A stretch of 64,000 nucleotides of DNA from Paenibacillus antarcticus (lineage in GTDB: Bacteria; Bacillota; Bacilli; Paenibacillales; Paenibacillaceae): contig NZ_LVJI01000015.1 in the NCBI RefSeq assembly GCF_001637225.1, forward strand, positions 1 to 64,000, in the 5' to 3' direction. Made by a program: the position numbers and the translations under genes. Within the stretch, counting starts at the first letter, position 1. Every line of letters starts with the position of its first letter. Under the pieces are notes generated by a model. The model was not told the origin of the DNA. It saw only the letters and a program-made list of their open reading frames with translations, and did no database searches. Shown one piece after another: positions 53,165 to 61,503 of the stretch.

Positions 53165-53908
53165 TTAAGGCGCTACATACTGTACACTAACCTTATCTTG
53201 AGATACATTTAGCTCTTTCATGACTAATTGTACAATGTTTACAGCTTGCTTCACATCTAGTTTATCACTTAGAACAAGCACTTGATATTTATCATTTTCT
53301 TCTTTAACAACGACCTCTTCATATTGCTGATGAAGTTCTTCTTCAATGCCCGTAATCTTAGATTCTTTCTCATCTAGACTTCTCAGTTCATCGTTTGCTT
53401 TAGCCACTTCTTCAGGTGTATTCGTTTCATTTAGCTTGACATACAAATCGCTTTGTTTCTTCATACTATTATCTTTACGTTCCAGTTGATACGAATCAAG
53501 AATACTTCTGCCTGACGTGGCTTGGGATGCAACTTCTTTAAGTACCTCATCATCATTTGTAGCCACGGTTGATTTCGTTGTATCTCCTTTTTCTGTCACC
53601 TTTGTTGTATCTTTAGTTACTGCTTTATCCGTTTCCTTAACAGCATCTGTAACTACAGTCGTATCATCCGTTTTCTTAGCTGTATCTGTCGTTTTTGCCG
53701 TTTCTGTAAGATCGATATTTTGTTCATCCACTACCACTTCCGTAATAAGCTCTTTGTTTTCAGTTAATTTCTGATCTACAACTTGTTGACTATCTGCAAC
53801 CGGAATTTTAGATGTACCCGAATCTCCTGTGAAAAGGTAATATGCAGACAACACCACCATTAAACTCAACATAGATACTAACCAAATTGTTTGTCTTTTG
53901 TTATTCAT
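53165..53908 (-). CDS. spoIIIAH: Stage III sporulation protein AH
   Basis: Mother-cell half of the SpoIIIAH-SpoIIQ channel across the intermembrane space. One N-terminal membrane helix (IWLVSMLSLMVVLSAYYLF), a Thr/Lys/Asp low-complexity linker (about residues 55-110) and a C-terminal YscJ-like ring domain with ITGIEEELHQQYEEVVVKEE. 247 residues, longer than B. subtilis because of the linker. AAGGAGG before the ATG giving MNNKRQT. Confidence 0.93.
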   Translation of the reverse strand: MNNKRQTIWLVSMLSLMVVLSAYYLFTGDSGTSKIPVADSQQVVDQKLTENKELITEVVVDEQNIDLTETAKTTDTAKKTDDTTVVTDAVKETDKAVTKDTTKVTEKGDTTKSTVATNDDEVLKEVASQATSGRSILDSYQLERKDNSMKKQSDLYVKLNETNTPEEVAKANDELRSLDEKESKITGIEEELHQQYEEVVVKEENDKYQVLVLSDKLDVKQAVNIVQLVMKELNVSQDKVSVQYVAP

Positions 53909-53950
53909 TACCAATTTCCTCCTTTGTTTTCTCAAAAAATGGTTGGATTA

Positions 53951-54595
53951 CTATTCCTGTTTGCGTGGAACAACTGAAATTCTATAACTTGGTACATTTA
54001 ATCCTTTGCCTACTGCATCTATAACAAGGTTTCGAACCACTTTGTTCTCCGCCCCTTTAGCTACAATTAACACACCCCGAATTTGAGGTTTAACCCTTTT
54101 TGTAATAATCGGTGTCTCACTTCCAGATGATTCATATGTCACAATCTCACCATCTCGTGTATATTGGGTCGTATTTCTTTTACCACCGTTAGCATCATTT
54201 TCCTGTGACGTCTGTTGCGAATCTTTGATATTACGTTGAATGACAATTTCTTCAGTTGAATCTACAGTAACCAACACATCAACCGTACCTACACCCACTA
54301 TTTTTTCCAATATCTCTTTAATATTGTTCTCGAACACCTCTTCAATAGTGCCAAACGAGTCCGTTTGCGAGTCTGCATTTTGAAATGTTTCTTGAGCAGG
54401 CGTTGAACTCGGTGGCTCCCGTCCAATATTCTCATTATCAACCTTCTTCACATTAACGAAGGAACTAAATAACACAATTGCAACTCCCACTAAGCCTAGA
54501 ATAATGAGCCAACGAAAAACAGATATTTTTTTGGCTCCGCCACTTCCTCCACCTATCCATTGCTCTACCTTCTTAAACCAGTTCCCCAAGTTCAC
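53951..54595 (-). CDS. spoIIIAG: Stage III sporulation protein AG
   Basis: Ring-forming channel component. Membrane helix at about residues 28-46 (WLIILGLVGVAIVLFSSFV), then VLVTVDSTEEIVIQRNIKDS and RGVLIVAKGAENKVVRNLVI, the conserved ring domain. 214 residues, 42 bp before spoIIIAH. Confidence 0.94.
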   Translation of the reverse strand: MNLGNWFKKVEQWIGGGSGGAKKISVFRWLIILGLVGVAIVLFSSFVNVKKVDNENIGREPPSSTPAQETFQNADSQTDSFGTIEEVFENNIKEILEKIVGVGTVDVLVTVDSTEEIVIQRNIKDSQQTSQENDANGGKRNTTQYTRDGEIVTYESSGSETPIITKRVKPQIRGVLIVAKGAENKVVRNLVIDAVGKGLNVPSYRISVVPRKQE

Positions 54596-54603
54596 TCACC
54601 CCC

Positions 54604-55359
54604 TTATATCTTGCCGTTGCCTTCAATCTGTTTAATCTGGATTTGATCAGACTGTAGATTCCACTTCACTCTGAGTAACTTCTCAATTTCTTCTGCCTTA
54701 CTCCCAATTCGACTCAACACCTCAGTAGATTTCTTATCCGCGACACCACCATTGGACGGGCTACTTCCTGGCTTAACAGGCTCCACTTTTACGTCCACCT
54801 CTACCGGAGCTATAGGTGCAATAGCAATTTGCTGTGTTGCGTTGTGATCATTTTGATTCGATGGTCCCTCTAGGTCTTCTGGTTCTTGCTGCAACACAAC
54901 GTCTACGGATGTAATGGACGGTGAAGCTTGTTCATTCGCCTCTTTAGCAGGAACAAGTGCGAGAATCACCTTCACCTCTTGAACCAATGACCCTGTCTCA
55001 TCTTGAATTTGTTGCTTCATTTGTTGTGCAACCTCTTCTCCAGCCCACTGGAGACTCTCTGTTTGTTGCTGATGTTTCATTTGCTCTGCCTGCGACAATA
55101 TTTGTTGTAAGGTCGTCTCTTTACCATTCGTAAAATTAGTTGAATTCAGCTCTTGGATTTTAAATGCTGCACTCAACTTTTGTTCAGGTGAATCCTTAAA
55201 CAAATTGATAATTGGCTGCAATAAGGTGAGAAGAATAAGTAGGCTAAGAACCAGCTTGACATAACGTTCCATAGAACGACTGGGTAGAATGAGATCTACA
55301 AAAGTTGCAAGAAGCACAACCATAATGACTTCCCTCATCCATTCATTTAACCAGCTCAT
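54604..55359 (-). CDS. spoIIIAF: Stage III sporulation protein AF
   Basis: Two N-terminal membrane helices (MVVLLATFVDLILPS and YVKLVLSLLILLTLLQPII), then a Gln-rich coiled region and a C-terminal domain. The start MSWLNEWMREV is chosen because AAGGAGG is 6 bases upstream. About 251 residues, a little long for the family because of inserted Pro/Gly/Asn-rich sequence (about 160-210). Confidence 0.92.
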   Translation of the reverse strand: MSWLNEWMREVIMVVLLATFVDLILPSRSMERYVKLVLSLLILLTLLQPIINLFKDSPEQKLSAAFKIQELNSTNFTNGKETTLQQILSQAEQMKHQQQTESLQWAGEEVAQQMKQQIQDETGSLVQEVKVILALVPAKEANEQASPSITSVDVVLQQEPEDLEGPSNQNDHNATQQIAIAPIAPVEVDVKVEPVKPGSSPSNGGVADKKSTEVLSRIGSKAEEIEKLLRVKWNLQSDQIQIKQIEGNGKI

Positions 55360-55373
55360 AAATAACCTCCTTT

Positions 55374-56570
55374 TCACCTCATCATGACGGTTACATTTCC
55401 AGCCATTAACAGAATGGTTATAGCTAGAAAGAACATCAATCCAACAACCGCCATTGCCGCAAATGCGTAGATCATACTTTTACCGATCGTTTGTAAACAT
55501 GTAACAATCGGTGTATCCCCTAGTGGTTGCATCACCGCTGCTGCTACATGATAAATAAGTGCAAGTGTTAATATTTTGATAGCCGGAAAGGCGCAGAGGA
55601 AGAGAATGATAATTACGCCTGCCAATCCGATCGAATTTTTCACTAATAGTGATGCCGATATAACCGTGTCTGTCGCGTCTGCGAACATCTTACCTACAAC
55701 TGGAATGAAACTTCCCGATATAAATTTGGCTGTACGAATCGTCACACCATCTGTCACAGAACTAGTAATTCCCTGAACAGAAATAACTCCAAGAAAAATA
55801 GTCAAGAGTATTCCTAGCAGTCCTACGCTAATTTTTTGTAGCAGATTGGCCATTTGCGTTAACTTATATTTGTCTGACAAGGAGCTTACAATGTGTAATA
55901 CGGCCGAGAAGAAAAGGAGTGGAAATACCGTTGTTCGAACAACCGTTCCCACAGTATGAATCATGAAAACGATCAACGGATGCGTGACGGATACGGTAAC
56001 GATATTCCCCATAGATGCCAGGAGTGAGAACAGCAGTGGTACCATCGCCATCATGAAGTCAATCATGTTATCGATAGCCCCTTTGGCATACCCAATGGCT
56101 ACTGAGAAACTATTAATCGCAATAACCATAACGATCATGTAACATAAGGAATAAGCGATCTTACTGACGTTATTTCGTTCAAATGCAGTCTGTAATGTCT
56201 CAAGGATCAGACTCATGATACTTAACATCACAATGCTGACGAGCAGTTTTCCATTGTAGAGCACTTCATGCCAGAAAAAAGTTGTTAGACCAGACATAAC
56301 ATTCTTAATTCCCAGCCCTTCACCGCCAGGGAGTAACATATCCATAAAGGAAGGTGTTTTCTGATCCGGAAAGAATCCACCGTAATCTTTCATCAATTTG
56401 TCCCAATAACCTTCCACCTGATCAGTGGGTAAATTTTTGGCCTGTTGTTGTATAAGTTGATCCGCGGGTGAATCAGCATATACACTGCTCCCCCACGTCA
56501 ACAATAATAGAATTATGAATAAAAATTTATATAACACGCCTGGAGAACGTTGTCTTCCTAACATAGTCAT
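55374..56570 (-). CDS. spoIIIAE: Stage III sporulation protein AE
   Basis: Large polytopic protein: signal-like N-terminus (FLFIILLLLTWGSSVYADSP) and about seven further membrane segments; SFIPVVGKMFADATDTVIS is the best conserved block. 398 residues. Start uncertain by two codons (TTG or ATG). It overlaps the frame of spoIIIAF's upstream extension but not its chosen start. Confidence 0.94.
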   Translation of the reverse strand: MTMLGRQRSPGVLYKFLFIILLLLTWGSSVYADSPADQLIQQQAKNLPTDQVEGYWDKLMKDYGGFFPDQKTPSFMDMLLPGGEGLGIKNVMSGLTTFFWHEVLYNGKLLVSIVMLSIMSLILETLQTAFERNNVSKIAYSLCYMIVMVIAINSFSVAIGYAKGAIDNMIDFMMAMVPLLFSLLASMGNIVTVSVTHPLIVFMIHTVGTVVRTTVFPLLFFSAVLHIVSSLSDKYKLTQMANLLQKISVGLLGILLTIFLGVISVQGITSSVTDGVTIRTAKFISGSFIPVVGKMFADATDTVISASLLVKNSIGLAGVIIILFLCAFPAIKILTLALIYHVAAAVMQPLGDTPIVTCLQTIGKSMIYAFAAMAVVGLMFFLAITILLMAGNVTVMMR

Positions 56571-56581
56571 ATCTCACTTTC

Positions 56582-56971
56582 TTAGGCAGGAAGTAGCTTC
56601 ATGACAGTTTCAATAATGATACCTATGATTGGGATAGCGAGCACCATAATCAACACTTTACCTGCTAATTCAATCTTGGATGCAATGCTTTCCTGTCCTG
56701 CATCCCTTACAATTTGGGACCCAAATTCCGCAATATAAGCAATACCGATAATTTTGAGAATCGTCTTTAAGTAAATCATCTGAACACCTGCTGATTCTGC
56801 CATTTTTTCTAATTCATTTATGACGCTACCAATCTTTCCAATCAGAAATAGAAAGATTAGAATGCTTGTTGAAGCCGCGATTAGAAAGGCAAACATCGGT
56901 TTTTGTTCTTTAATAATCAGAATTATTATGGTAGATATTAGTCCTAATCCAACAACTTGAATAATTTCCAT
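56582..56971 (-). CDS. spoIIIAD: Stage III sporulation protein AD
   Basis: 129 residues with four membrane helices, starting MEIIQVVGLGLISTIIILII; AYIAEFGSQIVRDAGQESIA is the family block. AGGAG is 7 bases before this ATG; the longer frame upstream runs into spoIIIAC and is not used. Confidence 0.94.
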   Translation of the reverse strand: MEIIQVVGLGLISTIIILIIKEQKPMFAFLIAASTSILIFLFLIGKIGSVINELEKMAESAGVQMIYLKTILKIIGIAYIAEFGSQIVRDAGQESIASKIELAGKVLIMVLAIPIIGIIIETVMKLLPA

Positions 56972-56981
56972 AACGGCTCTC

Positions 56982-57185
56982 CTACTGGAACAGAAAGATA
57001 GATTTGATCTCTTGCAGCAGGTTGTCAAGCATACGAACGACCATAAACAACACCACGACGAAACCGATGAGCGTCACCCAATGAGCCATATCCTCTTTCC
57101 CCATTTGTTTGAGCACCGTATGAATCATGGCAATGATGATCCCGATCCCCGCGATCTGAAAGATAGCGTTCACGTCAATGTTCAT
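56982..57185 (-). CDS. spoIIIAC: Stage III sporulation protein AC
   Basis: 67 residues, two membrane helices; MNIDVNAIFQIAGIGIIIAM at the start and QMGKEDMAHWVTLIGFVVVL. AGGTG precedes the ATG chosen. Its fold resembles SpoIIIAD, with which it is paired in the operon. Confidence 0.94.
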   Translation of the reverse strand: MNIDVNAIFQIAGIGIIIAMIHTVLKQMGKEDMAHWVTLIGFVVVLFMVVRMLDNLLQEIKSIFLFQ

Positions 57186-57198
57186 TTCCTGCACCTCG

Positions 57199-57726
57199 CT
57201 AAAAGATCAAAATGACGACCAATATTCCCACCAGAAGCCCTAAATTTTTACTTAACCTTCCGTATTTGTCCAGTTCCTCTCTTGCCGCAACTTCTTCATG
57301 TTTTAACTGCTGTGCCGCCAAAGCAATATGCTTAATCTGATCTTGACGATCACTTGTACCTAAAGTAAAACTCAGTTGGTGAAGGACCTCTCTTTCGGTA
57401 GCTTTCATTGAGGTTCGTTTCCAATGTACAGATAATGCCTGCTGTATACTCTCTTGTGCGGTCAAACCATTGGTTGAATTCATGTCATTAGCAGCGCTTA
57501 TAAAAAATGATTTCAAAGGTTCGCGAATCTGAGACCCCATCTTGTTAAGCGCCTCAGGTAGTGGCGTAAACCCATAAGAAATTTCTGTCTCTAGTCGCTG
57601 CATGACTAAGATGAGTTCGCGAATCTGCTGTGGCCTTCTTTCAAATTGCCTGGCTCTGTTAAATCCTGCTAACGTTCCCGCTAGAACGATAATCAACATC
57701 CCGAGAAGTTTAACCAAAGGCATCAA
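57199..57726 (-). CDS. spoIIIAB: Stage III sporulation protein AB
   Basis: GspF-like membrane protein. N-terminal helix (KLLGMLIIVLAGTLAGFNRA), cytoplasmic helical body with RPQQIRELILVMQRLETEIS, and C-terminal helix GLLVGILVVILIF. 175 residues. It overlaps the end of spoIIIAA by 17 bp; the start is a TTG or the ATG right after it. Confidence 0.94.
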   Translation of the reverse strand: MMPLVKLLGMLIIVLAGTLAGFNRARQFERRPQQIRELILVMQRLETEISYGFTPLPEALNKMGSQIREPLKSFFISAANDMNSTNGLTAQESIQQALSVHWKRTSMKATEREVLHQLSFTLGTSDRQDQIKHIALAAQQLKHEEVAAREELDKYGRLSKNLGLLVGILVVILIF

Positions 57727-58708
57727 CTCCCTTCTGAAGAGGCGAGGAAATCTGGATTGAACGTTGTTGTCGATCGAGTATACGATAGGTAGGCCTACCC
57801 GCTGACCGATTTAGAATGACATACCTCTCAAACCGCTGATTCGTCATAAGCCCAGCCATCGCAGGACGTTGTGAGAGTTCGTCCACAGATGAGCCATGAG
57901 CGGTAGCGATAACGGAGATACCTGCATGTAGCGCCTCTATGATGGCCTCCACATCCTCAGGACGACCTACTTCATCCACAATAACTACTTCAGGAGACAT
58001 GGAGCGGATCATCATCATCATGCCTTCTGCTTTAGGACATCCATCCATGACATCGGTTCTTGGACCCACATCAAAGCTCGGTACGCCGCGCAAACTTCCT
58101 GCAATTTCAGATCTTTCATCAATGATTCCAACTTTCATACCGGACCCTTTCACCGTTGGATCACCATAACTGCCACTGCTTATTTGCCTGGCTATATCCC
58201 TAATCAATGTCGTTTTCCCGTGCTGAGGCGGAGAAAGAATGAGGGTATGCTTCATCCTCTTCTCTTTTTTATCTATCAAATGAGGCAGGATCGCATCAGC
58301 AGCTCCACAAATTTCACGCGCGATCCGAACATTAAACCCACTAATATCACGCAAATGTTCTACTTTCCCTCCGCTTAGAACTGTTCTTCCTGCTAATCCG
58401 ATGCGGTGACCTCCTGGTATGGTAATAAATCCTTTGCGCAACTCTTCCTCCATGGTGTAGAGAGAGTGATTACTAATCCTGTCTAAGAGCCGGTGAGTCT
58501 CCACTCCGCTTGGCTTGTACGATTCCTCGACACGATACGTCAATTTACCGCCCAACGTAAGAAAGTGATGCTCACCCCCAGCATTGATCTCTAGTGGCCT
58601 TCCTTCGCGGATTCTGATTTCTTCCAACCGATCCAGTAAGGAGGAAGGTAGTTGTTCAAGGAGCGACCTGATCGGTTCAGGAAATAACTCCAACCAGTTC
58701 ATTTTCAT
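57710..58708 (-). CDS. spoIIIAA: Stage III sporulation protein AA (secretion-type ATPase)
   Basis: Mother-cell ATPase related to type II/IV secretion ATPases, thought to power the SpoIIIA channel. Walker A region LSPPQHGKTTLIRDIARQIS (about residue 158) has Ser where Gly is usual at the first position; GKTT is intact. Walker B VVIVDEVGRPEDVEAII is near 246. 332 residues. First gene of the eight-gene operon, with a likely sigma-E promoter about 210 bp upstream and a repeat-filled leader. Confidence 0.95.
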   Translation of the reverse strand: MKMNWLELFPEPIRSLLEQLPSSLLDRLEEIRIREGRPLEINAGGEHHFLTLGGKLTYRVEESYKPSGVETHRLLDRISNHSLYTMEEELRKGFITIPGGHRIGLAGRTVLSGGKVEHLRDISGFNVRIAREICGAADAILPHLIDKKEKRMKHTLILSPPQHGKTTLIRDIARQISSGSYGDPTVKGSGMKVGIIDERSEIAGSLRGVPSFDVGPRTDVMDGCPKAEGMMMMIRSMSPEVVIVDEVGRPEDVEAIIEALHAGISVIATAHGSSVDELSQRPAMAGLMTNQRFERYVILNRSAGRPTYRILDRQQRSIQISSPLQKGVDAFG

Positions 58709-58723
58709 GAATGCTACCTCCTA

Positions 58724-58910
58724 AAATTTTTACGTAGTAAAAATTAACTTCGAAAGCATGAACTTAAATTTTTTCGAAGAAACAATCACTTCGTAAGCAT
58801 GGACCTAAACTTTTTCCGAAGAAAATATCACTTCGTAAGCACTACATATTTTTGCAAAGCTTCTCACTTTGTGATAAGCACTCGCTAGAGTCTGCTCGTT
58901 AGTTTTCTTA
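58724..58910. repeat. Tandem 40-bp repeats in the spoIIIA leader
   Basis: Four to five degenerate units. On the plus strand: TTCGAAAGCATGAACTTA, TTCGTAAGCATGGACCTA, TTCGTAAGCACTACAT and GTGATAAGCACTCGCTA, spaced about 40 bp, each followed by a T-rich part such as AATTTTTTCGAAGAAA. They lie wholly between the likely promoter and the start of spoIIIAA. Confidence 0.85.
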
Positions 58911-58917
58911 CCTCATA

Positions 58918-58943
58918 TGTATGCCTGTACTCCATTTTTATGA
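58918..58943 (-). promoter_or_regulatory. Likely sigma-E promoter of the spoIIIA operon
   Basis: On the minus strand TCATAAA (58937-58943) and CATACATA (58918-58923 for CATACA) are 13 bases apart, close to the sigma-E elements kmATATw and CATACAmT. The operon is mother-cell expressed in Bacillus. The pattern was found by eye. Confidence 0.5.
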
Positions 58944-58955
58944 CCATAGAGTCTA

Positions 58956-59219
58956 TCATTTTTTCAGAATACCTATTAAGAGAAATGATACTCCTAGCAA
59001 AATCCAAGCCATTTTTCCCCAAGATAACTTATCAGCCATTCCTAATAAACCAATAGACGTAGTGAGAATCAACACCGTAGGTCCCACAAAAGCTAAGGTC
59101 GTGTTAATCGTAAGTGCTTTATCTACCTGTCCAACTTTTAACATGAACAAAGCCGCAGTAATCTCAATACTTCCAGAAATGAGCCTCAGGGTAGCCATAC
59201 TGACTACGAACTTATCCAA
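58956..59219 (-). CDS. yqhV: YqhV family membrane protein (DUF2619)
   Basis: 87 residues, three membrane helices (LRLISGSIEITAALFMLKVG, TTLAFVGPTVLILTTSIGLL, MAWILLGVSFLLIGILKK). Same place, just upstream of spoIIIAA, as yqhV in B. subtilis. TTG start with AAGGAGGG 7 bases upstream. Function unknown. Confidence 0.88.
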   Translation of the reverse strand: MDKFVVSMATLRLISGSIEITAALFMLKVGQVDKALTINTTLAFVGPTVLILTTSIGLLGMADKLSWGKMAWILLGVSFLLIGILKK

Positions 59220-59319
59220 GATGATACCCTCCTTTATTTTCACTACTAACACTCATGATATGCGGGAATCTCTCTTTTTAGATGTGAATTTTGGAAGAAT
59301 CATTTATTTATAGACAACG

Positions 59320-59350
59320 AAAAAAAAAGACCCGAAAATATTCGGGTCTT
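59320..59350 (-). terminator. Terminator after lysC
   Basis: AAGACCCGAA / TTCGGGTCTT with a short loop, then eight T on the minus strand, about 45 bp past the lysC stop. Confidence 0.9.
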
Positions 59351-59396
59351 CATCTATTAATTGTATAACTATGCGAATGTATATATTATGTCATGA

Positions 59397-60644
59397 TTAA
59401 CGACGATCCTGAGGACCTCCAACAAATACTTGTTGCTCAGCATCCAAATTGTAAGCCGTATGCAACGCTTTAATTACCTCATCCAAGTTGTTTCCATCAA
59501 TTACACAAGAGGTTTTAATTTCAGATGTACTTACCATCTTAATACTAACGCCTTGTTTAGATATAACATCGAACATTTGAGCAGCAACACCTGGATGGCT
59601 TATCATGCCGGCTCCAACAATAGACACCTTAACCAGATGATCTTCAGAAGTCACTTCCCGGTATGGAAGTTGGTCCTTGATACTCTCGATGACAGCTACC
59701 GCACGATCACACTCTGATACTGTAAATGAGAAGTCTGCTTCGCCATTCTTAACGCCACTCTGTACGATAATATCAACATTAATGCCTTCTTTCGCCAATG
59801 CACCAAATACTTGTGCAAGTACTCCTGGTGTATCGGATACACCTAGAATGCTGATACGCGCGACATTTTTATCAAAGGCGATCCCACTTACGACAACACC
59901 TTGTTCCATACTTGCTTCCTCCTTCACAACCGTGCCTTCATTATTATTAAAACTGGATCTTACAACTAGCCGGACGCTATTATGTTTCGCATACTCCACC
60001 GCGCGAGGATGAAGTACAGCTGCTCCAAGACTAGCAAGCTCCAGCATTTCATCATAAGATATTTCCTTAAGTTTTGTAGCGCACTTTACAACTCTAGGGT
60101 CTGTAGAATAAATACCATCTACATCGGTGTAAATTTCACATACATCTGCATTAATCGCTGCAGCCAATGCAACGGCAGTTGTATCAGAACCACCTCGACC
60201 GAATGTCGTAATTTCACCATCTGGTGTCATGCCTTGGAATCCCGCAACCACAATGATTTTCCCTTGATCTAGTGCGGCTTGAATACGATCTGGGATAATA
60301 TCCATAATACGTGCTTTACCATGTACGGGCTCAGTGCGGAATCCTGCTTGCCATCCTGTAAAGGAAACGGCCTCCCGACCAAGTTGGTGAATAGCCATCG
60401 ATAACAAAGCCATCGATATCTGCTCTCCCGTAGTCATTAACATATCCATTTCCCGAGCTGGTGGCTCTGGGTTCAAAAGCATAGCTTGATCAATTAACTC
60501 ATCCGTCGTATCTCCCATTGCAGAGACTACAACGACACATTGATGACCTTCATCTTGTTTCTCAACGATCCGTCTTGCTACACGCTGCATTCGCTCCGTA
60601 TTACCAACGGAACTGCCTCCGAATTTCATGACGTACAGTGACAA
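59397..60644 (-). CDS. lysC: Aspartate kinase
   Basis: Phosphorylates aspartate for lysine, threonine and diaminopimelate synthesis. Kinase domain begins YVMKFGGSSVGNTERM; GRGGSDTTAVALAAAI and TDVDGIYSTDPR are in the substrate site; two ACT domains follow (about residues 265-405; VSIVGAGMISHPGVAAQMFD). About 415 residues. TTG start after GGGAG is preferred over the GTG-like start six codons earlier. I see no lysine riboswitch in the short 5' gap. DapG/LysC type cannot be settled here. Confidence 0.92.
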   Translation of the reverse strand: MSLYVMKFGGSSVGNTERMQRVARRIVEKQDEGHQCVVVVSAMGDTTDELIDQAMLLNPEPPAREMDMLMTTGEQISMALLSMAIHQLGREAVSFTGWQAGFRTEPVHGKARIMDIIPDRIQAALDQGKIIVVAGFQGMTPDGEITTFGRGGSDTTAVALAAAINADVCEIYTDVDGIYSTDPRVVKCATKLKEISYDEMLELASLGAAVLHPRAVEYAKHNSVRLVVRSSFNNNEGTVVKEEASMEQGVVVSGIAFDKNVARISILGVSDTPGVLAQVFGALAKEGINVDIIVQSGVKNGEADFSFTVSECDRAVAVIESIKDQLPYREVTSEDHLVKVSIVGAGMISHPGVAAQMFDVISKQGVSIKMVSTSEIKTSCVIDGNNLDEVIKALHTAYNLDAEQQVFVGGPQDRR

Positions 60645-60751
60645 CTTCGATTCACTCCCCACTCATTTTGAACATCTATCTTTCTGTCGTACTTTAAATC
60701 AGTATAATACGAAAGTAAGCAGTTTCGTCAATGTTTTTTAGATAATTTCAA

Positions 60752-60785
60752 CAAAAATCCTCCCCGCTGCATGCGGTGGAGGATA
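60752..60785 (-). terminator. Terminator after efp
   Basis: On the minus strand ATCCTCCACCGC and GCGGGGAGGAT form an imperfect GC-rich stem followed by TTTTTG. Confidence 0.85.
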
Positions 60786-60818
60786 ATTTGGTATTAATTC
60801 ATACACAAAGTTGGTTGA

Positions 60819-61376
60819 TTAAGCGCGGGAAATGTATTTACCATCACGAGTATCAATCAACAATACATCTTCTTGGTTAATGAAAAGTGGAACCTGAACA
60901 ATAAGACCTGTTTCTAGTGTAGCATTCTTAGTTGCACCTTGAGCTGTGTTTCCTTTAACGCCTGGCTCAGTTTCTGCCACTTTTAACTCAACACTGTGAG
61001 GTAAGTTAATACCTAGAATCTCACCTTTATAACTAATAATATTTACGTTCATATTTTCTCTGATGAAGTTCAATTCCCATTTAAGTTGATCACTAGTCAA
61101 CGTAAATTGATCATAAGTTTCATTGTCCATGAAAGCATGCTCTTGTGCACTAGCATACAAATACTGTACCGGACGGTTCTCAATAATTGCTCGTCCAATC
61201 GTTTCACCTGCACGGAAAGTACGTTCAACTGTGTTACCGTTACGCAAGTTTTTTAATTTTGAACGTACAAATGCCGCACCCTTACCTGGTTTAACGTGTT
61301 GGAAATCAATAACCGTAAAAATATCACCCTCAACTTCAACTGTTAATCCTGTTTTAAAATCATTTACTGATATCAT
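60819..61376 (-). CDS. efp: Translation elongation factor P
   Basis: Relieves ribosome stalling at polyproline. Three beta-barrel domains in 185 residues: [20 protein letters not shown], tip loop [17 protein letters not shown] with Lys32, and C-terminal [26 protein letters not shown] is 10 bases before this ATG; the longer frame upstream runs through the repeat spacer. Confidence 0.97.
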   Translation of the reverse strand: MISVNDFKTGLTVEVEGDIFTVIDFQHVKPGKGAAFVRSKLKNLRNGNTVERTFRAGETIGRAIIENRPVQYLYASAQEHAFMDNETYDQFTLTSDQLKWELNFIRENMNVNIISYKGEILGINLPHSVELKVAETEPGVKGNTAQGATKNATLETGLIVQVPLFINQEDVLLIDTRDGKYISRA

Positions 61377-61391
61377 AATATAATTTCCTCC

Positions 61392-61500
61392 TAAAAGTTT
61401 TTTTATAGCGTTACTTCTTGAATATACTTCGATAAAAAAACTCACATCGGAAGCATAAGCTTAAGTTTTTTTATAGCGTTACATCTTGAAGATTTACGAA
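61392..61500. repeat. Repeat spacer between pepQ and efp
   Basis: AAGTTTTTTTATAGCGTTAC occurs twice, about 67 bp apart. Between the copies lies ATCGGAAGCATAAGCTTA, which resembles the TTCGTAAGCA...CTTA motif of the arrays at 52379 and 58724, and CGATAAAAAAACT, complementary to the repeat start. Confidence 0.75.
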
Positions 61501-61503
61501 TAG

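Noticed and set aside
58921..59313. 130-codon plus-strand open frame
   Set aside because: Opposite yqhV, which has a correct start site, membrane helices and synteny.
60645..60751. Lysine riboswitch before lysC
   Set aside because: The gap to the efp terminator is only about 100 bp and lacks the L-box helices.
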